Assembly (NCBI GenBank): GCA_964584125.1
Contig: CAZOYP010000004.1
Coordinates: forward strand, 1 to 48,561
Length of the DNA stretch: 48,561 nt
Direction of reading: 5' to 3'
Source: Nitromaritima sp964584125
GTDB lineage: Bacteria; Nitrospinota; Nitrospinia; Nitrospinales; VA-1
In this document: in pieces, positions 1-7,850 of the stretch
Layout: each line of letters starts with the position of its first letter
How positions within the stretch are numbered: the first letter of the stretch is position 1
Program-made: the position numbers and the translations under genes
Notes under the pieces: model-generated
Told to the model about the DNA's origin: nothing
Database searches by the model: none
The model's input: only the letters and a program-made list of their open reading frames with translations

Positions 1-2
1 TA

Positions 3-854
3 AATAAATATATAACGGATAATGTTAAACCTGAAGAATACATTCTCTCCTTTCCTTGGGGCTACTATTCACAATTTACAGGTAGAACCAATGCTCTTAC
101 TGCATGGGATGTTGTTTATGGCGTTTTAACAGAGCGACAAAAAAATATTGCCTTAAGCCAGCTTGAAGAACGTAAACCCAAACTTGTAATATTGAATCAT
201 GTTAATGCGGCGGTACAAATCGCTCCAGTTAGGGGTGACACTCTAAACCAGACTTCCTGGAGAACCGAAAATAGCCCTATTTTTACTGGTTACGACAACC
301 CTTTAGAAATTTATATTCTAGAGAATTATCATATTGCAAAAAGGTTCAAGTATGCTTCCATAATGGAAAGAAACGAGAAAAGAAAACCTTTTGACCGCAC
401 ATTTAAAGTCACACCGATTGACTCATCAAGTTTAAAGGGAATAGTTTTTAAGGGAGTAGAACCTATAAACAACAACTTTAAGTTCAAAATTGAAGATCGG
501 AAAATTCGGATAGAATATATATTAAAGGAACCACAATACGCCACACATGTTGAACTAAAATTTTTAATTAACCAAGTTTCATACAAAAAAATTCTTTCAA
601 AAAGCCACTTGCGTTTGGGTATTATAGATTCCAAAGGCCAGCAAGTTTTAGGAGGTCCAAATGTAAACGATATAGCAGACCTTGGTCGTGTTAAAAATTT
701 GGTAGAGGGTGCACAGATACCCTTAAAAAATTTTCTAAAGAAAATCACGACAGTTTGGATCGAATTAGAAACTCCTGAGCCTTATATGCTCCCTCAAGAT
801 ATTCAAATAGTTTCATTAAACCTTCTCTTCGACCAACGAATCAAGCTGGATTGA
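3..854 (+). CDS. Membrane glycosyltransferase (GT39/PMT-like), C-terminal part, 5' end outside window
   Basis: The frame is open from the left edge (first full codon at base 3) to the TGA at 852-854, so the beginning of the gene lies outside the window. The visible 283 residues have no membrane segment and look like the soluble periplasmic tail that follows the TM bundle in bacterial dolichyl-phosphate-mannosyltransferase-like proteins. The start of the fragment has the pattern seen in those tails: a 'KPEEYILSFPWG' strand, then 'TGR', then a 'KPKLVILN' strand, and later an 'NPLEIYILENY' segment. The rest, rich in Lys and Ile, resembles nothing I can name. An internal ATG at 192 is unlikely to be the real start because the homology-like part begins upstream of it. 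Role inferred: sugar transfer from a polyprenyl-phosphate donor at the inner membrane. Confidence 0.6.
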   Translation, partial: NKYITDNVKPEEYILSFPWGYYSQFTGRTNALTAWDVVYGVLTERQKNIALSQLEERKPKLVILNHVNAAVQIAPVRGDTLNQTSWRTENSPIFTGYDNPLEIYILENYHIAKRFKYASIMERNEKRKPFDRTFKVTPIDSSSLKGIVFKGVEPINNNFKFKIEDRKIRIEYILKEPQYATHVELKFLINQVSYKKILSKSHLRLGIIDSKGQQVLGGPNVNDIADLGRVKNLVEGAQIPLKNFLKKITTVWIELETPEPYMLPQDIQIVSLNLLFDQRIKLD

Positions 855-1095
855 CTACATTTAGCATTAGCTTGCATCGTATGAGACGGAAACATTCGTT
901 TTAAAATACAAAAAATGGATAATAACTTTCTTGGTATAATCTCTACATTGAATAAAACCGTAGTTTAAAATTTTGTAAAAAACTCGAAGGCTCGGTCAGA
1001 GGGAATATAGCTTTAGGGTATGATGGCGAGAAAAGAACAAAGAGACTGTGTGAGTTGCAGGAGAACTCAATTGTATATAAGGAGGAGAAACTTTT

Positions 1096-1524
1096 ATGAA
1101 CCAGCAATTAATAAGCAATAAGCTAAGTATTCAGCAATTTATTATGAAGTCAATAGTTACAGCAGTCACAATTTTAGCAATATACCACCTGACCATTGCA
1201 ACCTTTGTTGCAAGGACCGTTTCTTTAATGGATAAATTGGAACCTGTTCTTGTGTTAGTTGCAAAAGCTGACCCGGTATTAAATCGAGATTATATATTAG
1301 AACAACTAAAAATTCTTGGGCTTAATTTGCTTAAAGGAGATCCAAATTCACAAGGGTTTATTTATTACTATGAAAAACTTGCAGATCGTATGGAAAATAT
1401 TACCGGCGAAAATAAGAATAGATTTCGAAAAAGTACAAGAAAAATTTTAAACAACCTCTCGCCAATATTTGACGAACAGGTGGATTATTATAAAACAAAC
1501 CGTTTGCCACGCTCGGACCAGTGA
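1096..1524 (+). CDS. Small membrane-anchored hypothetical protein
   Basis: This 142-residue protein has a very good Shine-Dalgarno (AAGGAGGAG at 1079-1087, 8 bases before the ATG), so it is very likely real. Residues about 19-43 form one hydrophobic segment, probably an uncleaved N-terminal anchor. The remainder is charged and predicted helical, ending in a basic stretch with several Arg and Lys. I do not recognise a family. The leader between the preceding gene and this one is about 240 bases and carries a small 6-bp hairpin (1051-1056 with 1064-1069) just before the ribosome binding site. No functional claim is made. Confidence 0.6.
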   Translation: MNQQLISNKLSIQQFIMKSIVTAVTILAIYHLTIATFVARTVSLMDKLEPVLVLVAKADPVLNRDYILEQLKILGLNLLKGDPNSQGFIYYYEKLADRMENITGENKNRFRKSTRKILNNLSPIFDEQVDYYKTNRLPRSDQ

Positions 1525-1619
1525 GATTTATTCTTGAAAGTTTCTAATAGATTTGCGTTGTACGGTTGCAACTTGGTGTTGAAATTCCCATTGCTGGATC
1601 AGTTAAGTTATTGTCGAGA

Positions 1620-1627
1620 GGGGGGGG
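1620..1627 (+). repeat. Poly-G tract (G8) upstream of a GT4 gene
   Basis: A run of eight G, followed by T and three more G, lies 161 bases before the ATG of the glycosyltransferase at 1789. Runs of this kind can change length by slipped-strand mispairing. The same gene contains a second G9 run at 2601-2609. No promoter of consensus quality is visible around it. Confidence 0.8.
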
Positions 1628-1699
1628 TGGGTCTACGTTTATAAGGTTATGAAAATATCAAGTTCTTCGGTACTAAATAATTCCTATTTTTAAAACTAG

Positions 1700-1711
1700 T
1701 TTGTTAACAAA
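1700..1711. promoter_or_regulatory. 12-bp perfect palindrome TTTGTTAACAAA upstream of GT4 gene
   Basis: A perfect 12-base palindrome sits 77 bases before the start codon of the glycosyltransferase at 1789. It is AT-rich and could be an operator, but such palindromes also occur by chance in sequence of this composition. No flanking -10/-35 pair is convincing. Confidence 0.25.
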
Positions 1712-1788
1712 TTTTTGTGCGGGGTTCCTGAGATAACAATGATAAGGTTTGTAAAGTAAGTAAGTGGATAATTTTTTGGGTAGATTAG

Positions 1789-3099
1789 ATGAAACGATAC
1801 TTTGTAGACTCTATTAAAAAAATTGGTAGGTTATTTTTTAAATTTCTATTAAAAAACCTATTAATATTAAAACCGGTTTTTGTGTTGATAGACCCGAAAG
1901 CTCGCTCCTATATTAAAGTGATAATCATAAGGGCAATTTTTAAGACTTTATATTCTGGGAGTGCAAACACAGTATTTGATTTAAACTTAAATAAAGGATT
2001 GACTCTTATTGGTTACCCATTTGCAGGTACTGGAGAAGGAGAGTTTCTTAGGCAAACAGCGAAGACTTTTTTGAGTGTTGATGTTGCTGTTGGTATTTAT
2101 GATTGCAACTCTGAAGTGCGACCCAGTCAAAAAGTTAAAAGCTTAGATTGCTTGGTTCGATCTGACAACCTATATCGAACTAATATTTTCCACTTAAAAC
2201 CAGACCAAGCAGAGGCCTTAGTTATTTCGCTTGGTAATTCTTTTTTTGAAGGACGATATAATATTGGTAATTGTTTCTGGGAATTAAGTGGTTTTCCTAG
2301 AGCTTGGATAAACACACTAAATTTTTTTAATGAAGTCTGGTGTCAGTCTAGATTTATACAGTCGACGGTTTCTAAATGCTCTACAGGACCTGTTGTTTAT
2401 ATGCCACCGATTTTTGGGGTTGAAAACTCTGAAGAATTTGATCGTGCTTATTTTAACCTTCCCCCAAATAGGTTCCTTTTTTTATTTATTTTTGATTTTA
2501 AATCCTATGTTTCTAGAAAAAACCCCCTAGGTTGTATTAAAGCTTTTCAGAAAGCATTTTCCCAGAATGATAAAAGTGTGGGATTGGTATTAAAATGTTT
2601 GGGGGGGGGTCAGTATGCTGATGAATTCAAGCTTCTTGCTAGGGCTGTTCAAGGAGATTCCAGAATCAATCTAATCGACGCTATTTTCTCTTCGAAAGAA
2701 ATAACTGGCCTAATGAGTGTTTGTGATAGCTTTGTATCACTTCACCGTTCCGAAGGTCTTGGGATTAGTATTGCTCAAAGTATGTTGCTTGGTAAGCCTG
2801 TGATTGCCACCAACTACTCGGGTAATACAGACTTTACTAAACCTGGTAACTCTTGCTTGGTAGATTATAATTTAATAGAAGTAAAGAAAGGTGAATATCC
2901 TTTTTTTAAAGGTCAAGTTTGGGCAGATCCTAGCATAGATCAGGCTTCAAACTATATGCGACGATTAGTTGAAGATGAAAGCTACAGAAATTCCGTTGCC
3001 CAGGCAGGATATTCGTACATTAAGACTCACTATGACGCAGAGGTTGTTGGTGCAAAATACCGAGGTAGGCTGATGGAATTAGGATTAGTTGGCGATTAA
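1789..3099 (+). CDS. Family 4 glycosyltransferase
   Basis: The 436-residue protein is a GT-B fold glycosyltransferase, most similar to GT4 enzymes that transfer a sugar from a nucleotide donor to a growing surface glycan on the cytosolic face. The C-terminal domain has the typical donor-binding block: 'VSLHRSEGLG' followed by 'LGKPVIATNYSGN', which supplies the E-x7-E-like signature (around residues 320-350). The first 50 residues are very basic and hydrophobic, suggesting membrane association. No Shine-Dalgarno is obvious before the ATG at 1789. A G9 run at 2601-2609 encodes Gly-Gly-Gly inside the gene (residues about 272-274), so a one-base slip would truncate the protein; in this sequence the frame is intact. 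Its acceptor and sugar are unknown. Confidence 0.8.
   Translation: MKRYFVDSIKKIGRLFFKFLLKNLLILKPVFVLIDPKARSYIKVIIIRAIFKTLYSGSANTVFDLNLNKGLTLIGYPFAGTGEGEFLRQTAKTFLSVDVAVGIYDCNSEVRPSQKVKSLDCLVRSDNLYRTNIFHLKPDQAEALVISLGNSFFEGRYNIGNCFWELSGFPRAWINTLNFFNEVWCQSRFIQSTVSKCSTGPVVYMPPIFGVENSEEFDRAYFNLPPNRFLFLFIFDFKSYVSRKNPLGCIKAFQKAFSQNDKSVGLVLKCLGGGQYADEFKLLARAVQGDSRINLIDAIFSSKEITGLMSVCDSFVSLHRSEGLGISIAQSMLLGKPVIATNYSGNTDFTKPGNSCLVDYNLIEVKKGEYPFFKGQVWADPSIDQASNYMRRLVEDESYRNSVAQAGYSYIKTHYDAEVVGAKYRGRLMELGLVGD
2601..2609 (+). repeat. Poly-G tract (G9) inside GT4 coding sequence
   Basis: Nine consecutive G encode part of 'CLGGGQYADE' of the glycosyltransferase at 1789-3099. Alternative glycine codons would avoid the run, so it may be selected or tolerated as a slippage site. 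Length variation of one base would shift the frame. Confidence 0.85.
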
Positions 3100-3295
3100 A
3101 ACTTATTCCTAGATTGATACTCATGACGACTAATCCATTGTTAGGTTGGACAAAACCGCCCTTTTTTATGTAGTCAGTTTAAATTGCCTTTTAATCATAA
3201 TGTGATGTTAGGTGTAGAACCAATGTCTAAGTTCTTGGTTAGTTATGTTAAAAAATTTTAAATGTTTTTTTATTAAAAGTTAGTTACAATTATAT

Positions 3296-3303
3296 GCTAT
3301 AAA
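3296..3303 (+). promoter_or_regulatory. Possible extended -10 promoter for the parvulin gene
   Basis: TGCTATAAA at 3295-3303 has the TG-N-TATAAA form of an extended -10 element, 25 bases before the ATG at 3329. The -35 region is AT-rich without a good hexamer. The position would give a leader of about 20 bases containing the GGAG ribosome binding site. Confidence 0.3.
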
Positions 3304-3328
3304 AAAAATTTATTTTATGGAGTAGGCT

Positions 3329-3700
3329 ATGTCCATTCGCTCGATTCGTGTTAGTCATATTGTCTTGTCTACCAAAGATGTAGCGGAATTGTTGCTTGAA
3401 AATCTAAGGTCCTGCGAAAGCAATGAATTGATGCTAAAAATGTTTTCTAAATTAGCCAAAAAATATAGTGCTTGTGGAACCAACAAAAAGGGCGGTGATC
3501 TTGGGTTTCTGGATTTCAACACAGCTGCTCCAGAACTAGAAAAGGCTGCTATGGAAGCTCCCGTTGGGAAAGTATCCGGCCCTATTCAAAGTAAATTTGG
3601 CTATCATATTTTTGTAATTACAGAAGAAGAAAAAATGATTGATACGGGCATCGACGGCCTTACTGGTACTGCTATAGGTGCAGGAGACGGAACTTTATAG
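3329..3700 (+). CDS. Parvulin-type peptidyl-prolyl cis-trans isomerase (PpiC family), cytosolic
   Basis: This 123-residue protein is a single rotamase (parvulin) domain, which catalyses cis-trans isomerisation of peptide bonds before proline. It shows the family blocks 'VSHIVLST' at residues 9-16, 'FSKLAKKYSACGT' in the middle, 'KGGDLGFLDF' around residue 54, and 'GPIQSKFGYHIFVITE' near 85-100. There is no signal peptide, so it should be cytosolic. After the domain comes a 21-residue tail rich in Gly, Thr and Ala that is not part of the fold and whose role is unknown. A weak GGAG lies before the ATG. A C7 run just after the stop (3701-3707) separates it from the VOC gene 26 bases downstream, with which it is probably cotranscribed. 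Confidence 0.82.
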   Translation: MSIRSIRVSHIVLSTKDVAELLLENLRSCESNELMLKMFSKLAKKYSACGTNKKGGDLGFLDFNTAAPELEKAAMEAPVGKVSGPIQSKFGYHIFVITEEEKMIDTGIDGLTGTAIGAGDGTL

Positions 3701-3726
3701 CCCCCCCTTTTTAACTTCCAGTAACT

Positions 3727-4125
3727 ATGCGTCTTTTAGGGATTCATCACATTGCCTTGAACGTTCGTCAACTAGATCAGGCAGAGCGGTTTTACACTGA
3801 TATTCTTGGATTAAAAGTTTTAAAAAGATTTTCCAAGGGGTTACGTCACCTTATCTTAGAGGCTGGAAATTCCCAGATTGCTTTGTTTGAAGTTCCAGAT
3901 TTAGAGATACAGCCTCACATAGAGAAACTTAGCGAAACAGGTTATATGCACTTTGCCTTTCAGATAGACAAAGAAATGTTTCAATTGGCGGTAAAAAAAC
4001 TTTTAGCTAATAGTATTGATATTGGCGAGGGACCTGTGCGGCGGGGTGATGGAGATTCGGTTTATTTCCAAGATTTGGACTATAACCATTTAGAAATTCA
4101 TTGTAATGACGGAAAAAATTCTTGA
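3727..4125 (+). CDS. VOC family (glyoxalase/dioxygenase-like) protein
   Basis: The protein (132 residues) is one vicinal-oxygen-chelate unit pair. It begins with 'IHHIALNVRQLDQAERFYTD', the classic first strand with a metal-ligand His, and ends with 'YFQDLDYNHLEIHC', where the Glu is the usual last metal ligand. 'HFAFQI' in the middle gives a second His candidate. Members include lactoylglutathione lyase, methylmalonyl-CoA epimerase and fosfomycin-resistance-type enzymes; the substrate cannot be told from sequence. The gene overlaps mqnC by 20 bases, so the two are translationally coupled; a link to menaquinone synthesis is possible but unproven. Confidence 0.78.
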   Translation: MRLLGIHHIALNVRQLDQAERFYTDILGLKVLKRFSKGLRHLILEAGNSQIALFEVPDLEIQPHIEKLSETGYMHFAFQIDKEMFQLAVKKLLANSIDIGEGPVRRGDGDSVYFQDLDYNHLEIHCNDGKNS

Positions 4126-5176
4126 AAAAGCGCTTAATGGCGAGCGCATCTCATCTATAGAAGCAGTCCGATTGTTTGAAACAACAGACATGCTTTTGTT
4201 GGGAAATGTTGCCTCGCATCTCTCCAGAAAAAAACTAAAAGAGCGAGTTATAACTTACATTGTTGATCGTAATATAAATTACACAAACATTTGCGTCACT
4301 GATTGTGCTTTTTGTGCCTTTTACAGAAAAGAAGGTGATGAGGAAGCTTATGTTCACCCTTTTGAAACTATAGCCCTAAAGATAGAAGAAATAATTTCCT
4401 TAGGAGGGAGGCAAATTCTTTTACAGGGGGGTCATAATACTAGCCTGAAAATTGATTATTTTGAAGATTTATTTCGGCGTATTAAAGAACGGTTTGACAT
4501 TCATTTGCATGCATTATCCCCGCCTGAGATAGTCCATACTGCAAAAATTTCGAAACTTACTATCCCAGATACTATTCACAGGTTAAGTGAATCTGGTTTG
4601 GATAGTATCCCTGGGGGTGGGGGCGAGATTTTAGTAGATCGTGTTCGTCGGAAAATTAGTCCAAAAAAATGTTCGACCGAAGAATGGCTTGATGTTATGG
4701 ATTGCGCTCATGGTATGAATATCCCTACTACTGCGACAATGATGTTTGGTCATATAGAAACGATTGAGGATCGAGTGGAACACCTTAGACGAATACGCGA
4801 ACAGCAGGATAAAACAACTGGCTTTACTGCATTTATTCCATGGCCTTTTCAGCCTGGCCGTACAGAGCTAGGCTTGGATTTAGATATCAGTTCTCAAGTA
4901 ACAGGACTTGATTATCTCAAGACTTTGGCTATTAGCCGCATTTTTTTGGATAACTTTGATAATTTACAGTCATCATGGGTGACTCAAGGACCTAAAATAG
5001 GCCAAATGGCATTATATTACGGTGCAAATGATATGGGGAGCACCATGCTTGAAGAGAATGTTGTTAGTGCTGCAGGTACTGTTCATTGTCTCAATGAAGA
5101 AGATATTTGTAGGGTTATTATCGATAGTGGATTTAAACCTCAGAGAAGAAATATGAGATACGAAAAAGTAAGTTAG
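4106..5176 (+). CDS. mqnC: Dehypoxanthine futalosine cyclase MqnC (radical SAM)
   Basis: MqnC catalyses radical cyclisation of dehypoxanthine futalosine to cyclic DHFL in the futalosine route to menaquinone. The 356-residue length is normal. The [4Fe-4S]-binding CX3CX2C motif is at residues 63-70 (CVTDCAFC), preceded by 'DRNINYTNI', a block typical of MqnC. 'GGRQILLQGGHN', 'HALSPPEI' and 'DSIPGGGGEIL' are further MqnC/MqnE blocks; the cysteine context favours MqnC. The start overlaps the VOC gene by 20 bases and has no own Shine-Dalgarno, implying coupling. The other pathway genes (mqnA, B, D, E) are not in the window. The gene implies a menaquinone-using organism. Confidence 0.9.
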   Translation: MTEKILEKALNGERISSIEAVRLFETTDMLLLGNVASHLSRKKLKERVITYIVDRNINYTNICVTDCAFCAFYRKEGDEEAYVHPFETIALKIEEIISLGGRQILLQGGHNTSLKIDYFEDLFRRIKERFDIHLHALSPPEIVHTAKISKLTIPDTIHRLSESGLDSIPGGGGEILVDRVRRKISPKKCSTEEWLDVMDCAHGMNIPTTATMMFGHIETIEDRVEHLRRIREQQDKTTGFTAFIPWPFQPGRTELGLDLDISSQVTGLDYLKTLAISRIFLDNFDNLQSSWVTQGPKIGQMALYYGANDMGSTMLEENVVSAAGTVHCLNEEDICRVIIDSGFKPQRRNMRYEKVS

Positions 5177-5244
5177 AAGATTAGTTATAACCAGAAAAGA
5201 TATTCAAAAAAATAGTCGTGCTTGTTATTTATATTGTCAAATGG

Positions 5245-6063
5245 TTACGCTGCTTTTTTGGAATCAGGGGAAGGGAGTAACCTTAGTCCTTTTAGATCTA
5301 AGGTGTCTTGTAAAGAAATGGAACCTTTGCCCTCATCAGGTATAGAATTGACAAACGATTGTCTTAAAGAATGAGGTGTAGCTAATTTTTTTAAACCAGA
5401 TGCAAGGAGGGCTTTTTTGAAAAACTTCGCCACGGCTCGAGTTGTTAGTGTGTAGCCCCGCTCACTAGGAAATAAAAACTGACTGGCATTTTTAGTTCCA
5501 ACATGTTTTATCAATGACTGCTTAAGGTGTTTTGGAATAGAAACTACTCTTTGATTTTTTTCAAAACCTGGTACATACAATATTAGTTTTTCAAGATTAA
5601 GGTGTTCTACTTTGACTGCCACTAACTCAGAAACTCTTAAACCAGCCGAGTAAGCCAGTTCAATCATTAAACGATTTCTAGAAGTTTTTGCGTGAGATGC
5701 TATTTGGTAAACTTCATTAGGGGTAAGCAATATTGGTGCAGGGCGGTTTTTTTTGGGTCGTTTAAGCTCTGAAACATTGAGCTGCTTTCCAAATAATTCA
5801 TAATAAAAAATCTCCATTGATTTTGTCGCTTGGTCTATTGTTGACCTGGAGAGGCCACTACCGATAAGCTGATTCAAGTGGTTTTGAATATCATATCCTG
5901 TGATATTTCGAAAATTGATTGTGCGGTTAAAACGAATAAAGCCTTGGACTTGTCCAATATATGCTTTGATTGTGCCGGGACTATATCCGCATAGTTTCAT
6001 ATGATTTTGCATAGTACTTAAAAATTTAACTAGTTCTGGGCTGGTGATAGCAGTTGTGCTCAT
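5245..6063 (-). pseudogene. Tyrosine recombinase/integrase lacking the catalytic C-terminus
   Basis: The 272-residue product resembles XerC/XerD-type integrases. An N-terminal SAM-like core-binding domain (about residues 8-100) is followed by the catalytic domain with Arg143 (in SAGLRVSEL), a Lys169 candidate (GFEKNQRVVSIP), and the H-x-x-R box His231/Arg234 (TPHSLRQSF). After this the normal continuation is missing: there is no 'LGH' box and no 'Y' nucleophile. Instead the frame reads a short unrelated tail ending in KKAA and stops. I looked in the other frames to the end of mqnC and found no displaced continuation. So the protein should be unable to cleave DNA; it may be decaying or may be a binding-only remnant. 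The start at 6063 has a good GGGAG ribosome binding site. Confidence 0.7.
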
Positions 6064-6184
6064 GAACGTGTCTCCCTAAGCGGAGCGCCGACGACGCAAT
6101 GGTGCTAGTTTTAATAAAATTAACTCGAAAATGCGACTACCTGAATTATAGCCAATAAGTCTAATATTATCAATAAGTTAATTA

Positions 6185-6195
6185 TTTTTTTTTTT
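6185..6195 (+). repeat. Poly-T tract (T11)
   Basis: Eleven consecutive T between the recombinase start and the inverted repeat at 6214-6254. Read on the plus strand it has no preceding hairpin, so it is not an obvious terminator. Confidence 0.8.
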
Positions 6196-6213
6196 ATGAG
6201 AGGAGATGATGAC

Positions 6214-6254
6214 TTAAGATTTGTAGACTTTGTAGGAGGTGTTTCAAATCTTAA
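6214..6254. repeat. 10-bp inverted repeat with 21-base spacer, upstream of the recombinase
   Basis: TTAAGATTTG (6214-6223) is exactly complementary in reverse to CAAATCTTAA (6245-6254). It lies about 150 bases upstream of the recombinase start codon, in the gap separating it from cobA-hemD. It could be a recombinase-binding or attachment-like site, an operator, or a stem-loop; the arrangement (two inverted arms around a spacer) is of the general kind recombinases bind, but the spacer of 21 is longer than the 6-8 usual for Xer core sites. Confidence 0.45.
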
Positions 6255-6320
6255 CCAAATACTATTCATTAAAGTGATATGTGATAGGTTCAGATTGTGG
6301 TGACTCTCAGAATCATAGGT

Positions 6321-7850
6321 TTATTTTTTAAAGTAAGCCTCAATGGCCGAGATAAGTCCAGCTACGGTGTATTGACTGGGAACGATAGCCACTTTAAGGC
6401 CATAACTTTCGGCAGTTTTTTGAGTGATGGGTCCGATGCACGCGACAATGGTTTTATTAAGTTTTTCACGTTGTTCTTTGTTAAGGCGGTCAAGAAAATT
6501 AGTCACAGTTGATGATGATGTGAAGGTAATAACATCAATGCTCCCTTCATTCAATCGATTAAGAAAACTGGCCTCGGATGATTCAGGTCGAATTGTTTGG
6601 TAAGCATGAACTACGTCAATACTGGCTCCCATTTCGCGGAGTGTATTCGGTAAAACTTCACGAGCGATAGCAGCACGTGGCAAAAGAAATTTTTTTCCTT
6701 CGATATTTTTCTTGCCTATAGATTCAATTAATGATTCGGCCACATAACTTTCAGGAACTGTATCGACTTTAATATTTAAGTTACGTACGGCTTGCTCAGT
6801 TTTGGGGCCGATCGCATAAATGCGGATTCCTTTAAGTTCTCTAATATCTTTATTTTTTTCTTTCAATCGCTGAGAAAAAAAATGGACTCCATTTACACTG
6901 GTGAAGATTAGCCCGTCATAGCTTGATAGGATTTCAAGCGATTTATCGAGCGGGCTCCAGTCTGCCGGAGGAATAGTTTTAATGGATGAATAGAGAAGTG
7001 CTTCGGCTCCTCGTTCTTCAAGCATATGGATAAATGATTCTGCCTGTTCCTCGGCTCGAGTTATAACAAATGTTTTTCCAAATAGTGGTAAAGCTTCATA
7101 CCAGTTTGTGATTGGCTTTAGGTTAACTACCTCACCAATGATAGTGAGAGTTGGAGGTTGGATTTTTTCTTTAGTGGCTATATCGACTATAGTTTTAAGG
7201 GTGCCAACCCATGTTTTTTGGCGGGAAGTAGTGCCCCATTGAATAACTGCGACAGGAGTATTTGGGTTTTTTTTAAATTTTATCAGTTGTTCAACAATTC
7301 TTGGTAGTTTGCGCGCACCCATGAGAAAAACCAATGTTCCTGTACGAGTAGAAATGTTTTCCCAATCAATTTTTAGATGTTCTTCTCCGAATTCATTACT
7401 CCCGGTAATTATTGAAATAGTTGATGCGTGATCGCGATGTGTAAGAGGAATTCCTGCATATGCCGAAACGCCCACGGGGGATGGAATTCCAGGGACAATT
7501 GTAAAGCGAATATTTGCTTCTTTGAGGGCTTGTACTTCTTCGCCTCCACGGCCAAAAATAAAAGGATCTCCTCCTTTTAAACGAACAACAACCTTACCTG
7601 AACGTGCACGGTCAACTAATAGTTGATTGATTTCATTTTGTGTGACTGTGGCATGTCCCGATTTTTTCCCAACGTATATTAATTCCGCTGAACTGGAGAA
7701 ACGAAGCATGTTTGTGTTGACCAAGTGGTCATATATGACCACATTTGCCCGTACTAACCAATCTTTTCCTCTAAGGGTTAGAAGCCCAATATCTCCGGGG
7801 CCGGCGCCAACCAAAATAACATGTCCCTCTTCAAATTTAATTTCAGTCAT
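6321..7850 (-). CDS. cobA-hemD: Uroporphyrinogen-III C-methyltransferase / uroporphyrinogen-III synthase fusion (CobA-HemD)
   Basis: This bifunctional protein joins SUMT, which makes precorrin-2 from uroporphyrinogen III with two SAM, to the synthase HemD, which makes uroporphyrinogen III from hydroxymethylbilane. The N-terminal half shows 'VILVGAGPGDIGLLTLRG', 'VRLKGGDPFIFGRGGEE' and 'GIPSPVGVSAYAGIPLTHR', all SUMT motifs. HemD begins near residue 255 ('KTFVITRAEEQAESF') and includes 'DGLIFTSVNGVHFF' and 'DVITFTSSSTVTNF'. I start it at the ATG at 7850 (MTEIKFEEG), giving 509 residues and an 8-base overlap with rsmA; an upstream in-frame start at 7892 would add a hydrophobic extension not seen in the family and overlap rsmA by 50 bases. 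It feeds siroheme, cobalamin or heme synthesis. The other hem genes are not here. Confidence 0.9.
   Translation of the reverse strand: MTEIKFEEGHVILVGAGPGDIGLLTLRGKDWLVRANVVIYDHLVNTNMLRFSSSAELIYVGKKSGHATVTQNEINQLLVDRARSGKVVVRLKGGDPFIFGRGGEEVQALKEANIRFTIVPGIPSPVGVSAYAGIPLTHRDHASTISIITGSNEFGEEHLKIDWENISTRTGTLVFLMGARKLPRIVEQLIKFKKNPNTPVAVIQWGTTSRQKTWVGTLKTIVDIATKEKIQPPTLTIIGEVVNLKPITNWYEALPLFGKTFVITRAEEQAESFIHMLEERGAEALLYSSIKTIPPADWSPLDKSLEILSSYDGLIFTSVNGVHFFSQRLKEKNKDIRELKGIRIYAIGPKTEQAVRNLNIKVDTVPESYVAESLIESIGKKNIEGKKFLLPRAAIAREVLPNTLREMGASIDVVHAYQTIRPESSEASFLNRLNEGSIDVITFTSSSTVTNFLDRLNKEQREKLNKTIVACIGPITQKTAESYGLKVAIVPSQYTVAGLISAIEAYFKK

Noticed and set aside
4610..4622. G-rich run in mqnC as a slippage tract
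   Set aside because: It is interrupted (GGGGGTGGGGG) and encodes the conserved GGGG motif of MqnC, so coding constraint explains it.
6196..6303. 35-codon open frame starting ATG after the T11 run
   Set aside because: No ribosome binding site, no recognisable family, and it runs through the inverted repeat; too short to support.
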